DNA from: Pachydiplax longipennis
Taxonomy: Eukaryota; Arthropoda; Insecta; Odonata; Libellulidae
Assembly (NCBI GenBank): GCA_036926295.1
Contig: JAVFKF010000017.1
Location: 7,254,001 to 7,318,000 of the forward strand
Direction of reading: 5' to 3'
DNA: 64,000 bases
Shown here piece after piece: positions 10,864 to 24,791 of this stretch; the stretch's first letter is position 1; every line of letters starts with the position of its first letter. The position numbers and the translations under genes were made by a program. The notes beneath the pieces were generated by a model. The model did not search any database. It saw nothing but the letters and a program-made list of their open reading frames with translations, and had not been told where the DNA came from.

Positions 10864-13800
10864 TATGGAAAATTTTGCGCCGATTCTCCTGTAAGTGGCC
10901 TAAACATGTATGACTTTTTTAATAATTAAAACAGAATCGAATTCAGATGATGAAAGATTTAATATTTATATAATGAATTTAATCTGAGTAATTTTTGAAC
11001 GAATTATATTTATCGATGAATTTTTATGATATTTTATTCTACTCTTCATTTTAAATATTATGTCTTCAGTTTAGCGACTTTTCGTCTACTCTCATGGATG
11101 CATCTAGCAATATTTTAAGTATAAATTGGCATCTTTACCCCTCTTACGTTTCACGGATAAAACAACCAGAAATAACTATTTGTCCTGGCGATTATGTTCG
11201 TAGTGGCGCTTTTTCATTTTCGTCGAGTTTGCCCACGTTAACTGGAATTACAAAATAAAATATCTTGTCGGCGATATTTGTATTGATAAATTTTTCGAAT
11301 AGCTCTCGTCAGTAATCCAGTCTTCTATCCTCGTGCGAATCCATTCTGAGACCCTGTCATAGCGAAATACTGCTGCCGATCTTAAATCAACTATAACAAA
11401 CTTAGCTGATTAGGTTGAATCATCTTAAATCTAGGCTAACCCTACTTTGCGAGGATTCCAAAGGGAGAATAAGGGAGAAATGTGCTATATTATACTCTCG
11501 AGGAGATTCAGAATTTTACTGGACAATATGTTAAAAGCAGCAACAACAAAATATCCTAAATTACCTGATGTAGTGATCCATCAGACTCATTTCGTATTAA
11601 AATGTCCACAAATCCTCCTTAAATTGCTAGTAAACTAAAAAAAACATGAATGCGACGTAACTGTGTTTCCCATCGCGACTCTTCCCGTCCTACTTATGAC
11701 TAACATAAATTCTCGATGTCAATCAAGAATTAAGATCCTCATCGTGTTTGCTTCTCGTCAGGACTTTCACGGTGCTAACCACAAGGTGTAGTCTTTCGTC
11801 CATTTGCTTTCTAAATGGCATTAGGCTGTCGATGGAAGCGGTTCAATTTCCGCCTCCATGTCCGCCAATCGCTTTGACGTCTCTGTGAAATGAGACGCGG
11901 AATCAGGAGTCCCAGGAGCGATTCACGTCCCATATTCCAGCCTCAAAAATTTATTGTTTTTCATACGTCTAACATTACACTGATTTTGCTTGATTAATAT
12001 TTTGGTCGTGTACTGGATGACACACATCTTAAATTATTATCTCAATCAAAGCGAAGACCGCCATGTTCAATATTTTTCTTACCTTAGTTGTCGATCTTAC
12101 ACTCTATTTGGCAATTATTTTTGTTGTAATTCCAAATTTCATTTAGTTAATTATTTATGAGCAAAGTTACTTTTGTGATCTTGGATCTGTTTTTAGAGCT
12201 ATAATAATTTTTTGATGGGCTGATTACATTATTTTACCTACATTTACTAGATAGTCCTGTATTCCATTTAAACATTTTCAGAAAAATTGATTTATGTTTT
12301 AAGCAATTAAATAAATATACGCAGAACAAAGAAAAGATAGATTGACAGGTTATTTCAGAATGTTGATTGCATTTCATATCAATAGTGGAGAATAAAAGCT
12401 TCATCCTTTGCAAAGGGAATGCGAGCACAAATGAAATCCGCTATAATTGAAGATAATCTCGTGTGATGTTAATGACATTTAAATAAAGCTTTAATGTTTG
12501 AAATATGAATGATTCGTGCCTTAAGAGGGAAGAGAAGATCTTCAAATAGTAATAAGTGAGTTCGTGTACTGCTTCCGGAAATGTACAAAAATACATCGAA
12601 ATCACTTTAGAATCTTATAATACCTACGCATAGATATTAGTGTACAGCAGACCGTAACATTCACACAAACATCTTAATTTTCGGGCGTAATTGGGACTAT
12701 ATTATCCTATCATCCATTTAAACCTTGTCTCAAAGTACTTAAATGTATAAATTTAAATTTTAAGAAATATTTTAAAATGTAGCACACACAGAAAAGGAAA
12801 GAAAGATTAGTTTTGCTGAGAGAAAAAATGTGACATTTTTACCACAGAAATAAATATATCCATTAAAGGAATACAGTCAAATCAGAAAATATTCACTGTA
12901 TGATGATGCCCTCATCGATTGCCTTGCAACTTTCAAGGATTATTTCCGGTCGACCCACTGGTCTTTAAGTCTCCCAAGTTATCGTACTATTTTACGACGA
13001 CTGTGCTCTTTTTCCCCCGTTCAAAAGGTTTATCCTTCTGAATAATGGCAAACGTATTTTTTTACTCCAGTACTCTAAACACAGTCTCCGATATGGGAAG
13101 AAATCAGCGACTTAAACGATCTCCTTTACTCGGAAAAGCCATAAAATCTCCTCCAGTGGAGGAAAAACCAGTGGGTAAGTGGTTGATAAGTCGGAATAAT
13201 AACAGTGCTTAGGGAAGAGGCGCAACCGTGTGAAACGTGCCTCCGAAGGAGCAGTCGATAACCCCTTCGCCTGTGTCACGTTGTGAAAACAATTTTTGAA
13301 CGCCGACCGCAGAGTAATGTTACCGTTTCCGGAGTTGGCGGTCGCGGAGTTGAGTTTCTTCCCGTAATAAGGGCGAACATTCGTATCCGCATACAAGAGT
13401 ATTTCGCGTGTCTTCGAGCATCCCTTAAAAATTCGCTCTCGGCCATTATTCACCCAGAAAAATGTCCAACGGCGCTGAGGTTTTCATAAGGTCAGGAGCG
13501 GTTTTTACCCCGAGTGATTTCTATTTTCGTAGGCACCACTGCAGCTCATATGTAACCGCAGTAATAGGAAATGGGGGAATTACGCGATGGTTTCGTGCAT
13601 GTCTTTAGAGGGTAATGGAGATGGAGGAATACTGCGGAAGTGCGCGATGCATTAATGAGTGATTATGAAATCTATCCGAAAATTGCGGAAACTATCCCAT
13701 GTTGACTTCCGTGAATGCTATGAGAAACAGGAGTAGATGAACTTCGTAATACCACGAATTATATCATTGACGTGTGCACGTGTTGCGGTGTCGTATCGAA

Positions 13801-13925
13801 CCATGTGACTTCAGGTTTTACGTTAATTTGTTTTCTTTTGGGTTTGATGGCTCAGCTCAATCACTCAGAGATAAATGAAAATGTTCTTAATTAATCATAT
13901 GATCAAATCATCAATCCTATTAAAT
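10864..13925. other. No gene recognised; patch of open frames at about 13110-13490
   Basis: Most of this is A/T-rich and empty. About 13110-13550 is richer in G+C and holds a 113-codon minus frame (13112-13453) and an overlapping 68-codon plus frame (13283-13489); neither peptide shows a known domain. A CACGTG E-box is at 13777-13782. Confidence 0.45.
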
Positions 13926-13935
13926 TGGAATAAAT

Positions 13936-14063
13936 GAGACCTACAGAGAGCCAAGTGGGCAACACGTTCTTTAGTGAAAGTTGTCCCAGGTTCGATTCCT
14001 GGTGGGGGCTCATGTACGAAATGACCTCAGCTGTCGGAGATCTTTTAATATCACTACTACGAC
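13936..14063 (+). mobile_element. tRNA-derived SINE, copy 2, with target-site duplication
   Basis: The best-bounded copy. The A-box-like GAGCCAAGTGG is at 13948-13958 and a perfect B box GGTTCGATTCC at 13989-13999. They are followed by GGGGGCTCATG and the family body ATGACCTCAGCTGTCGGAG (14020-14038), then a short A/T-rich tail ending ACTACTACGAC. The 10-bp repeat TGGAATAAAT occurs on both sides (13926-13935 and 14064-14073), as expected for a target-site duplication made by LINE-driven insertion. The unit is about 128 bp, short for a SINE. The anticodon region is eroded, so the parental tRNA is not certain. The A box differs from consensus only mildly, so this is among the less decayed copies. 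Confidence 0.82.
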
Positions 14064-14073
14064 TGGAATAAAT

Positions 14074-17000
14074 AAATATACCAAAAATAGAAGAAAAAAT
14101 TAAGTGAGTTATGCATTAGGGATTGAGTTGATATTAATAAAATACAATGATGACGAAATCAAGGAGAAAAAAAGATGGTGTCTTGAATCTTCTGTGGCCT
14201 GTTGGTAACTTTACTATCAACTTCTGGCAGTCGCATTACAACTTCCTCCAGATTTATTTAATGATTTATACATATTTCATTTCACGTCATATCTTTTATT
14301 TTCCAATTATTATTTGCTAACAAATTACTCGAATATTCTCCATCAAATTGCAAAACACGAAGCATTTTAAACCTGGCGAGTTCCGATGGTAAGTTTCTGT
14401 AGCACTAGAACTTGTCTAGGATTACAAAGAGAATCTTTATTGAATCGTAGAAATTCAATACTCAGTTTGCATGAAAATTTGTCCTTTCGTAGAGTTTCAT
14501 AAAATAGGAGTAAAAGTAGTAATAAAAATTATTTTATGTTTTAATTTTCTAAATTTCATTACTAAAAAATACATATCTAAAATTTTATGCGAATTTCTGC
14601 TTTCTCACGCTCCTTTCCGAAGTCATTCGAAATTTTACATCAAGAATTTAAAATAGTAAACCATCACTGAAACCCTTAGAGAACCCTCCATAGGGAATCA
14701 CGTTTAAGTCCAACTTATTTTTATTCTATAATACCGGAAGATGAGATAAATTATCGATAGTAAATTACTTAACTTCCTCCCAGAGGACTTGCGGCTTGAA
14801 ATTTTATAATCTCAATGTCGCCAGTGAAAGAATCTATTTATTTATGCCCCATCCCATCGGAGTAAAAATAAAAGCAGCTCGGATATCGTTCCGACTTTCT
14901 CTTTCTAAAAACCAAAGTCATCCCCGACGAAATCCTTTTATTCTTCACACAATGCACTCGGATATATTTTCACGGGCGTAAGGTACACACACATACACCT
15001 GTGGGTAAAACGTAATGGAGAGCCGGTGTGCAAGTGTACCGCAGACCGCGGTAGGGAAGGCGTAGCCCCAGGAAAGTACGCGAATGCAGCATGGCAACTC
15101 CCGGTGGGGAGGAGAGGAGTTGGCCGTTGGCTTGCCTCCGGCTATCTCAGGTGTTTGCACCTGTTGGCCGTCGAGGATGCATAAGAGAAAGCATTCCTCC
15201 CTCACCAGGAATTATTTCAAAGGGCAGAGGGGTGGGAGAAAGGATTAAAAGAAGCAGGAACACTAACTAGTAGATACCACTCTTGGAGTAGATATTCAAC
15301 AGTTACTAAACTTATACTATATATATGAGTCTTCTATCTCGGTAGAATCCTAATTTCAAGATTTTCCCATTAAATGCCTTTTTTCTACTTCTTGATGTAT
15401 AATTACGTATTTTCCCATTAATTAAGATCAAAATATCAATAAATTTATAAAAGTACATTTATTAATATGAAAATTAGAAATGATATAAATCTTTACGTAT
15501 TTTGCAAACATATCACCGTAAAAATAAAAATACCTAATGGTTTATTTAATTTCCATACTCCTTGCCTTGCATTTCCACACGGTAAATATTTACCCATTCA
15601 GCATAATTCTAATTATTTTCTTAATCATCCATCCCTTTCAATATTTTAGCCACCTACTTCGTCTGCCTTCATTCAAATTCTTTGGTCGAAACCATCATTT
15701 GAGACACTTCTTCCTTTGCTTTTCTAAATATTCAACTAACCTTATCCAGTTCATTGCACTCCCACATCTTAAATACATCAATCTTTTATGTCCTTTCATT
15801 CATAGGTTCCACGTTTTACATCCACACAACGAAGCATACTAGGCTAAGAATTATATAATTTATACATTATTTATCTTATAGTACATTCCTTGTTCTCTTT
15901 CTAACCTCTGCTCTATTGCGCATCTTTCATCTCAGAAAGAGTACTATTCAAGAGAGATAAGTGTTCCTTCCATCCATACTTATCTCCATCCTGCATTATA
16001 TTTAACTTCATTCTAGAACTCACTCATAATAACGATGATGCTATAACGAAACATGGTTTTATAGACGAGGAGAAGTGGATGATGAAATTTGCGTATCGCT
16101 CAGGTCAAAGGTCATGGGGATTAATGAAGTCAGATACCGAAAGCCAGCGAAAAAATTTGTAGAATGTTTAACGGAAATAAAAATTATTGAAATACATGAA
16201 GGAAGTAGTTGAATATCGTAGCATTTAATGAGCATTGAACTCAAATGAAAAACATGAGCTGAGGATATGAAAATAAGGAAACATTTCACGAAGAAGAAAC
16301 TATGTTATCAATAAGCTTTGAGTTCGAGTCAACTTCTATTCGGAATCAATTTTGGGTGAGTTCGAATTATTTCTTTCGAGATATCTAAAGTATCAGATGA
16401 GTAGATAGTATCATTATAGAAGAAGCATTGAACGAAGTAAGAGATGAAGAAGGAAAGATTATTCCTCTTTCTCTTTAATAAGAGGGAAATGAAGGTTTAT
16501 GAAGGAGAGAATGATATGCATTATAAAAAAGCCTTGTAACGCAATTTGAATGTGTCTGATGGGGGAAATTGAAGACATTTCAAGCTTCTTAATCCTTGAA
16601 GGAAAGGAGAGAAAGTAGGAATCCCAAACAGGATGTAATAAAAGTAAATGAAGGGTCTCTATAATTCAGGAATAAGGAGTCAAGTGCATGACTGGTATGG
16701 AAAAAGAAATATGTATATGAAAAAAAATCGATGGGAATTACTTCTACTATTTCTCAATTCAATCAAAGGTAAAAAATATTTCATACGTAAAATTAACATC
16801 TAGAAATTATCAACTGCCTCTGAACGGAAATGAAAAAGAGGAAACTTAATTGAGGTCTTTAAAGCTTTTGATTAACAATTAGATTAGCATTTTAGAAGGA
16901 ATTTCGCTCCATTGTGATCAACTGCTAAGAATAATGCTTTTAAATTATCAACAAATTTTAAAAATTCTCTAATGTCTCTTCATGAAAATTAGATTTTCCT

Positions 17001-17368
17001 AGTCCATCTTCTGAAAATGCTTTAAAGAGTAGATAACTCCATAACTTACTGAACATTCTAAGATTGTTTTGGCGTATTATAATATTTTCGTAGCTATAAA
17101 TGTAAGACGGCGTTATAAACTAAGAAGCAAATGAACATGTTAGAGGCGGAAATATGTAGAATTCCTTCGATGTTCCACCTTTGCGATTTCCTACAGCGAA
17201 TTCGTGCTTCAAAGTAATCCATTTTTCAGTTATCTTCACCATACATTCCTTTTGTCTTCTTTCCTTTGCTCTAGGCCCATTATTCCAGCTCGCCATTATT
17301 TATTATGACCTCTCTCTATACCATTTTCTATCGGTCCATTGCCTGACTCGCTCTCCTTCTGCTACCCT
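14074..17368. other. No gene recognised
   Basis: Mostly A/T-rich. A moderately G+C-rich patch at about 14980-15240 includes an 86-codon minus frame (14945-15205) without known motifs. A 101-codon plus frame at 15537-15842 is rich in Phe, Leu, Ile and His, which simply follows from a pyrimidine-rich strand; I do not regard it as coding. Confidence 0.5.
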
Positions 17369-17528
17369 TCTCTCTCTCTCTGCATTTTTCTCTCTTTTCC
17401 TCTACAACGTTGCTCGCTTCCTTCCCTACAGCAGAGATCGTGACTTTTGATATGAAACCGGAGAAGTCGAGTCGGAGTGTGAGGGATAAAAGTTGCGAAG
17501 ATGCAAGAACAATCCAAGAGAGAGAGAG
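17369..17528. repeat. (TC)6 and (AG)6 simple repeats in opposite orientation
   Basis: (TC)6 lies at 17369-17380 and (AG)6 at 17517-17528, about 136 bp apart, so the two could pair as an inverted repeat. Pyrimidine-rich sequence surrounds the first and purine-rich sequence the second, giving a strand-composition switch between them. Frames across this region are low-complexity. Confidence 0.7.
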
Positions 17529-20500
17529 AAAGATAGGGCTGAAGAATACGGCAGGAAATGCTTGGATGCGGGAAAGAAATTAAAATGCTCCACATGTTGC
17601 GAGATTCTTGCAAAGTTTAGGAGGTGCGTCTCCAGAATTTTGGTATGTTTTATAAAGGAAAGCCATTTTCAAAAATAAAGGCGGTACTTTTCTTTCCTTG
17701 GTTTAAATTCAGATGAGCGAGTAATTTTTCTTTCAATTCGGGTATTCGCTCTTCCGTCGATTTTAGAAGAAAATGCTAGCTCGTAAAAACAGCCTTTTAA
17801 GGATTTCTTCTTAAACAAAAGGTTATGTATTAACATTTGAATGTTTCTCCCAAATTTTTAAGTTATAAATTTAAAACAAATTTATGGTGTTGACACTTCA
17901 CGGAAAACAATAAAATTAAATAAAAAATATTAGAACTGATACAAATAGTCTCATCATAAATAAAATATACATCACAATCTGACGTATGTATTACGTTTAT
18001 ACTTTTTCGACGTATAAATTACGTATAATTATTGGGAAATGTAGTTCGTAGAAATTTTCAGTTTATGTCTATAATTATTAGTTCTTGTAGAATTGTGAAA
18101 TCCGAGCGTATCCCCCAAAAATTCCATTTCAACTGCTTCCTCCCCCTTCAAACGATACTATGCTGATTATACCATATGATTCTGTAGTACCGAGTAACGT
18201 TATGAGATATTCTGAAATTCAAAATGAACGCAAAATTTATCGAAAAATTTACTGATTTAAGTACGGAAAAGTTCAAGAAAAACTAAAATATTTCTTTCAA
18301 GTTTATGTAGATTCCTTCCGTTACACTGCAGAAAGCTTCGGAATAAGCAAAAAGCATTCTCATCGGCTGATTTTATCTTTTACGGATTCGCAAAAGCTTT
18401 AACGGCGTTTGAAATGCGTTTTTTTATAATTTCCGAATGGTAAGTAACGGAGGGCGGAACAGGTGAGAGAGTGCATGAATAGCGAGGCGAGAACAGGAGG
18501 CAATGAAAGGCAGAGAAAGAAGTGGACATGGATATAAATAAAGGATGGAGAGATAAGGACCGGATTGTGGGAGATATTTATTAGGCGAGATTACAGGCGG
18601 GGGAACGAGATGGGAGATTCCAACGCTGGATATGGGAGAGACTTAACAACGGAAAGAGCTGTGACCGAAAGGACGATAATCCCGAATGCAGAAAGACGCC
18701 ATCAGCAATTATTCGACCGCTAAATAACATTTTCGTAATCCATTTTTGTTAACATATTTGAACGAAAACAGCAAAACTTGAGATATATGATATATTGCAG
18801 AAACTTCTACAAGATGCCAACTGTTTTGCTGCCGGAAAAATTAAGATTAAAACCAGCATCTGGATTAAAACCATTCGCAAACCCGAGGGCCATGCCAATG
18901 TCGACATCTCAGAACCTCTGTAATGCTGGTTTGTCGATGTTATTATGGAGTGATCTTTGTTTATTAGATATGAAAAGTAATGAAGGAAATGCATCTTTAA
19001 GGTCGCTCAGAAGGATAAAATTAAATCCGATTCTGAGGCATAGAGATTAAAAAACGATTCAGAAATATAGTTGAAAATTTTTTTACTGTTTACTATCCTG
19101 TGCAAGTTAGGGATGGTTATTTCAAAGTATTCCTCCTAGCTATTGTCTCAGCTTTAAAAAATATGTTTACACTGAACCATGAATGTTAATCTTTTCTATG
19201 ATTACCAGCTTTTGGTTGGGTAAGATATAAAATATTTTATTCACCTCTTAATTTGTTAAAATTTCGATAGTTTCTTCTAATTTTGTCCAGGTAATATATT
19301 TCCTTTCTTCTTTCGAAGTCTTTGTCATAAGTTCTCCTATTCGTCTAACCTACTATTTCTAATCTGAGCAACGCCTACGTATTAAAAACTTCCTCCTTCT
19401 TGATCACATCCTCTCCTTTAGTGAGTTACGCCTATTCAAGATCTTCAGAAATGTACTTGATGTTCTTTCAGGATACTTGCCGTAGCTTTCTTTCTCGTAA
19501 ATTTTCTTTACCTTCCCTCGTGCTACTCGAATTGAATCTCTTTGTAATAATTTCACCCATGTTATGTACATTTTCCTCGTGAAAAACTTACTGCAATTTT
19601 AGTATTCCCCATGTCTATTCTTTGTCTTGTTTTTCAAAATTATGGCATTTTTAGAATTTGTAACCCGAGTTGAAACAGGAATTTATCACTAAAATTAACG
19701 GTAAACTTTTTGTTTTTATCAGCACTGAACTTACACAATTATTTATAATGGCTATTATGAGCCTTAATTGATACAATAATCGACGTCATAATCTCCATAT
19801 AGTAAATATTTACATTTATTGGGCCAGCTAACAGAATTTATTCCTTGCATTGCAATTTAGATTAAATTGTTGTTTATTTCTGATGCACTATACTTCGCAT
19901 ATAAATAACTATTTAATAAAAACAATTCTCTAAGCAAACAAAAACTCTTACTGAATAAAATTATAGGAAAAGCCTAAATATAAATTATTACTACTCTCCA
20001 TTATAACTATAGATGTCGCATTTTGCGGCTTTTGTATTCCCAAGGCTTTGCTGAATCAATTGAACCGTTTTAATGATTCACTGCGCTGATATAAGGCCAG
20101 GGTAATCTTTTATTTTTGGATGGATTACTTGAGATACGACCTTCACCATTCCTAGAGAGTTTACGAATCTTAAGATGTGTAATCTGGTATGCAGATGCTG
20201 CTTGGATTCTCACGAAGAATGACATAATATGCCTTGCGAGAGTGGAGATGATGGCAGAATTAACATAAAAAACATTAATGAGCAGATAAATCAGAGATGA
20301 ATAAGTGTTATGACGTTGTAAATGCGAGAAATGTGAATCATTTAGTTGCAGCGATTGGAACTGAAGATGAGATTCCTTGGTAAAAGATAAGGATAACGAG
20401 TAAAGCATATATGAATGGTCATCCAGTTATTTCTGTAAAATATGACCTTAAGAGTGGAGTTACGATCTTTTGAGGGAAGTTAAGGACATAACTGTATGAA

Positions 20501-23500
20501 TATGTTATACAACAGCATTTGGATTTGGACATAAATTATGACGATAATTTTTGTAAAGATTAGCGGCGTTTATCCATTGCTATGGCAGTTGAGCGTTTTC
20601 TGCTTGTGTTGACCGTTCATCCAAGTCATAATTTACACGTCCATTCAGATAGGAATTACATCCATCCTCAATCATCTGGTAAAGGGAGAAATTAAAGATC
20701 TAATGGTCATAATACTTGGTTGATAGCTGGAAAAACAGGTTCAAAGATTTGGGCTCGATTCCCCATTCATTTAAAACTTCATTGTTGACTAATAGAGAAG
20801 CGAAAGCCTTCGGATAAATATTTACCGAGAACAAGTACTCAGTATAGCTATAAAGACAGCTTTTTCGAATTTTCTAAGGAATTCGTAATGGAAGGAAATT
20901 AGGCTTTGAAAAGATATACAACAGGTGGGATGTTAGGCATAAACATGAAGAGAGGGATAAATCTGGGATGCACTTACTGAATATATGAAAATATTTTGTG
21001 TCCACATTTGGCAACGAATCTCAAAATTTATTTTCGTTGAACAGGTGCGTGGAAGGTAGGAATAGGCTTTGCATCAAAATGACAAAAAATTCATCTACAT
21101 TCAGCCCACTTCTTTTCTGGAGGTCAAACTTGTATTCTCAAATAATTTTCCACGAAAATCTCCTTTCATATTCTTCCTCATGAGGATTTCCTTTTGGGAA
21201 GGAGTGTATAATGTAGTTTAGTCTCTATTTTCTTTCTTCCCCTAAGATATTCTTAGACAGTGTTTTTCCTCTAGTTAAACATCTTTCTGCAAAATAAATA
21301 CTGTGATATACCCGCCATTGAGAATAAGGATGATAATTTATGTTTACTTATATTCCATTTCGTTTTCGCTATAGATCTTAAGAAATCTCGATTTTCTTTG
21401 GAAGGATTATGGCTCAAATTTATTAATTCGTAGAAATACTTATGCATAAAAAATGACAGAAACTGCATCGTCATTTTTTTCCCAATAGTTTCATTTATCA
21501 GTATCTATATTGAAATAAACTTACATGCTTCTCCAAGAAAATCTGAGAAAATCGTGTTAGTTTGACACAATGTATCTTTTTAGCACGTATAAATCACGAA
21601 TATTTGACAGAAACAGAAAATCCAATATTTTTTTAATAAATATACGAAGTTTCAAGTCTCTATTTCAAAAGAAATGCCTCTTTACCAGATTTTTTCGATT
21701 CTAGCCCACTATGATATCTTTTGGAAGATTTGAGGATGCAGACATTTTCTCGTTCTCGTAACTATGATAACATTTTCAATTTTTTCTATGTGACGTTCCA
21801 CGAATTACGGCCGTTGAATGCAATCGATAATCATTTTCGAACTGTTCTCACCCACTATGTCGATCGTTGCGATATATGTATTTGGTAGTTTTGTTTCGGG
21901 CGTACCGTTCGGACATATCTATCTTTGAATTTTCAATCTCACAATGAAATCAGCTTCCTGTTTCTTTCCCAAAGACCCGCTGAGCACATATTTCCCTCTG
22001 ATTATAAATGAATGAACTCGATTCAAAGCGAAATTGATGAACGCAGTGGCAGCGAGGTCAAAGTTGAGGGAACTAGGCGCCCGATAAGGAGTCCGCGTCG
22101 ATAGCAGATGATGAATGGGTTCTAGTTATAGGAATTGAACGGAGTGCAAATGGTGCAGAGAAAAGTGTCCGGTGATTGACGGAGGCTGTCGCGCTCAACT
22201 GTGATGCGAGCTCGGAAAGTGGAGTTGAGACGTACAGCGAAGTCCGTTACCTGCTTTACATTCACCTTAAGACATTACTTAGCGGTGGTGGGTTTTTTCG
22301 ATTCTCTGAAATCGTTTCGCAAGCGAAGCACGGCGAAAATTACGCATTCCTTTGGGAATTGCCTCGTTGGATGAGGTGTAAATGCCGAAGGTGTTTTCAA
22401 TCAGCGTTGTGTGCGGGAGACACCTTCAGGCGTCTCTCTTCATTTATATTCCGCATAAAAGTTGCCCTTCCACTGAGTCTTACATGTGGAGAAGAATTAT
22501 GAAGGGATATTTGGTGTGTTTTATTTTGATGAATTGGTTGATCCCGTTAATATTTTCCTGTATCATAAGAAAGAAACGGTATCGGTGTTTGTGCCTCATA
22601 TTTTATTTCTTATTTAGAGAATTTCTCGTTCAAATCACTCTTTTACTTTCTAGTGCAATATCCAACTATAACGTCGTGAAGCCGGTGTCCGTTGATTTAG
22701 GTGTATCGGGTAATATCCAAGAGTAACTTATCATCTTTCATATTCCACGAGCACTTCATTAATTTTATAGCAATTTTGTTCGTAAGTGGCTTGCCGAAGA
22801 AAATTAATAAATCATTATAATTTATTTTTCTAGAGATTTTGTAATGGTTTGATTAATTACGTCATGACATAACTAAATTATCATTCTTTGTATTTTATTC
22901 AATTTTAAATTACGTAAGATTACCGAGGAAAGGCTGGAATAGGAATCACTGCTCTGGTAGAATCATATGTACGGTTGATTTCACGATCTACATCTCAAAC
23001 CAGGACATTCTGCCAGGTCATTCGACTTAATTTCAAGACAAGGGTCCGTTTACAATTAGAAATTGATTCGAAAGTTGAGCATAAGTTTCTAGACTTTTAT
23101 TATCCTTCGTTAATTATATTTCTATCCATCCACTAAAGTTCTCAAGAAACAGGCCCTTACTAAAGCTTAAGTAACCATCTGTATACCTCCTGCTATGAGG
23201 ATGGATTCCGATCAAGCATCAGTTTAAAGCAGGATAAACCCTGAAGCTATTAAAAACGACAGTAATGAGTATATTCATTTAAGTTTAGTAAGGAAAGCAA
23301 ATTATCTGTAATTATATAGCTCTAAGAACTGATTAAGATTAAATCTAATCCACTTCAGATTCTGATTAAATTTTCACTCTCGATAATTAATTCCATTCGA
23401 ATCAAATCATGCGTATCGCTGCACTTTAATTAGAGTACTTTAATTCCCGTATTCGGTATTCAATACTGTAAATTCTACCAAGATAATATGCTAGTAAATT

Positions 23501-24770
23501 TGTGAAACTACTGAAAAATTGATTAAATATAGTATGTTATCTCATTCACAGTTACTATGATGAGCACAATAGCCAATGAACGGAATATTCATTACGTGTA
23601 GAAAGGAACGGTTTTGAGTAATCAGGCATCACGATTTCTAACATCATCACGCTAGAACCTTAATGACGCTTTCCCTTGGATGTGACATATTTAACATTTA
23701 AGCCGTGTGAATGATTATACCGCAGATTCTAATGATGCAAGATGGAGATAATTAGACATGGCTTTACTCACCAGATGCCGGTCACAATGTATAACTTAAA
23801 TGTTAGCACAGATAACTATTTAAGGTCTATTACATCCCTTTGAATTTACATTAATAAATTCATGGGATCTATCATCAAGTTTATTACTAGAGGAATGACT
23901 ATAATTATAAGTGGTTAGGCAATGCTGCATACGTGGACTATTTGAACCGGTTTTGCACAGGTTTTACTTTTCATGATTTCCTACGCAGCATAATCCTTTC
24001 CAGACAAAACCCCCTCGTATCCGGTAATCCCACGTTTTTAAATTACGGAGGAGGTGAATGATTAATTTATTGCAACAGTCATGCAGTATTTCTTGCGTCA
24101 ATTCTCCTATGAGACTCGATACATATAATTTCGAAGTGCGCACCGTTGCAGTTCGTCGGACAAAATGCTACTAATTTTCGTTTCCTATTGGTAACTAATC
24201 AAATATTTTATCAAAAGAAGGCATTATTATTATCGATCAAGTATAGAATTATACCGCGATTAGGTACGAAGACGGCGTCTAAAACCTCCCGTTTTCCGTT
24301 GAAAACAATGGCAATGAAATGGCGAATCTATGCTAATGTGGATACGCGAAGAGAAGCTCAATAAGTAGAATATACAAAAAGAAGGGAGTCGACTGTCCTT
24401 TGTCTTTGCATTGCAGAGGACTAAGAAAGGAAATGGCTACTTAATGAAGTGTGGGTAACGTGCGGAATACTGAAAGTGACCTGTTGTTCAAAGAAACCTA
24501 TGAACTTATACTGGGATGTTTTCCTCATTTACATTTCATTGTACTTTTATTTTTCTGAATTCGCGGAAAATCTTCAATGCCTGTACATTTCCCACAATAA
24601 AAAACGAATTCTTTTGAATATGTAGACTATTAGGAAAAACCTGGAGTAATTAAAATCTTTGAAGGAGATGAGGTAAACGTGACTGCAGATAAGTACGGAT
24701 TTTTGCGGTCAAAACGAAGAAATGGAAACAACTTCGATGACAGAATTAATTAATGCCAAAATGGAGCATG
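17529..24770. other. Long gene-free stretch; island at about 22020-22500
   Basis: About 18430-18720 is purine-rich on the plus strand. A 112-codon minus frame at 20070-20408 and two overlapping plus frames at 22176-22502 and 22382-22726 have no recognised motif. About 22020-22500 is the clearest G+C/CpG-rich island here, with sequence resembling a UTR exon in composition, but I cannot show a promoter or splice sites that fit together. A B-box-like GGCTCGATTCC near 20752-20762 lacks a convincing A box. Confidence 0.45.
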
Positions 24771-24791
24771 ATGGTGGTGGAGGTGGTGGTG
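24771..24791 (+). repeat. GGT-rich trinucleotide microsatellite
   Basis: An interrupted GGT run, with one GGA interruption. Confidence 0.8.

Noticed and set aside
15537..15842. 101-codon plus-strand frame as a possible membrane protein.
   Set aside because: The hydrophobic residues come from a pyrimidine-rich strand; no start context, splice sites or motif support it.
18749..19050. Overlapping 81- and 90-codon frames near 18.8 kb as a transposase fragment.
   Set aside because: Neither peptide contains a DDE/DDD motif or any transposase signature I can identify.
20752..20762. B-box-like GGCTCGATTCC, possible SINE.
   Set aside because: No convincing A box and none of the family body follows.
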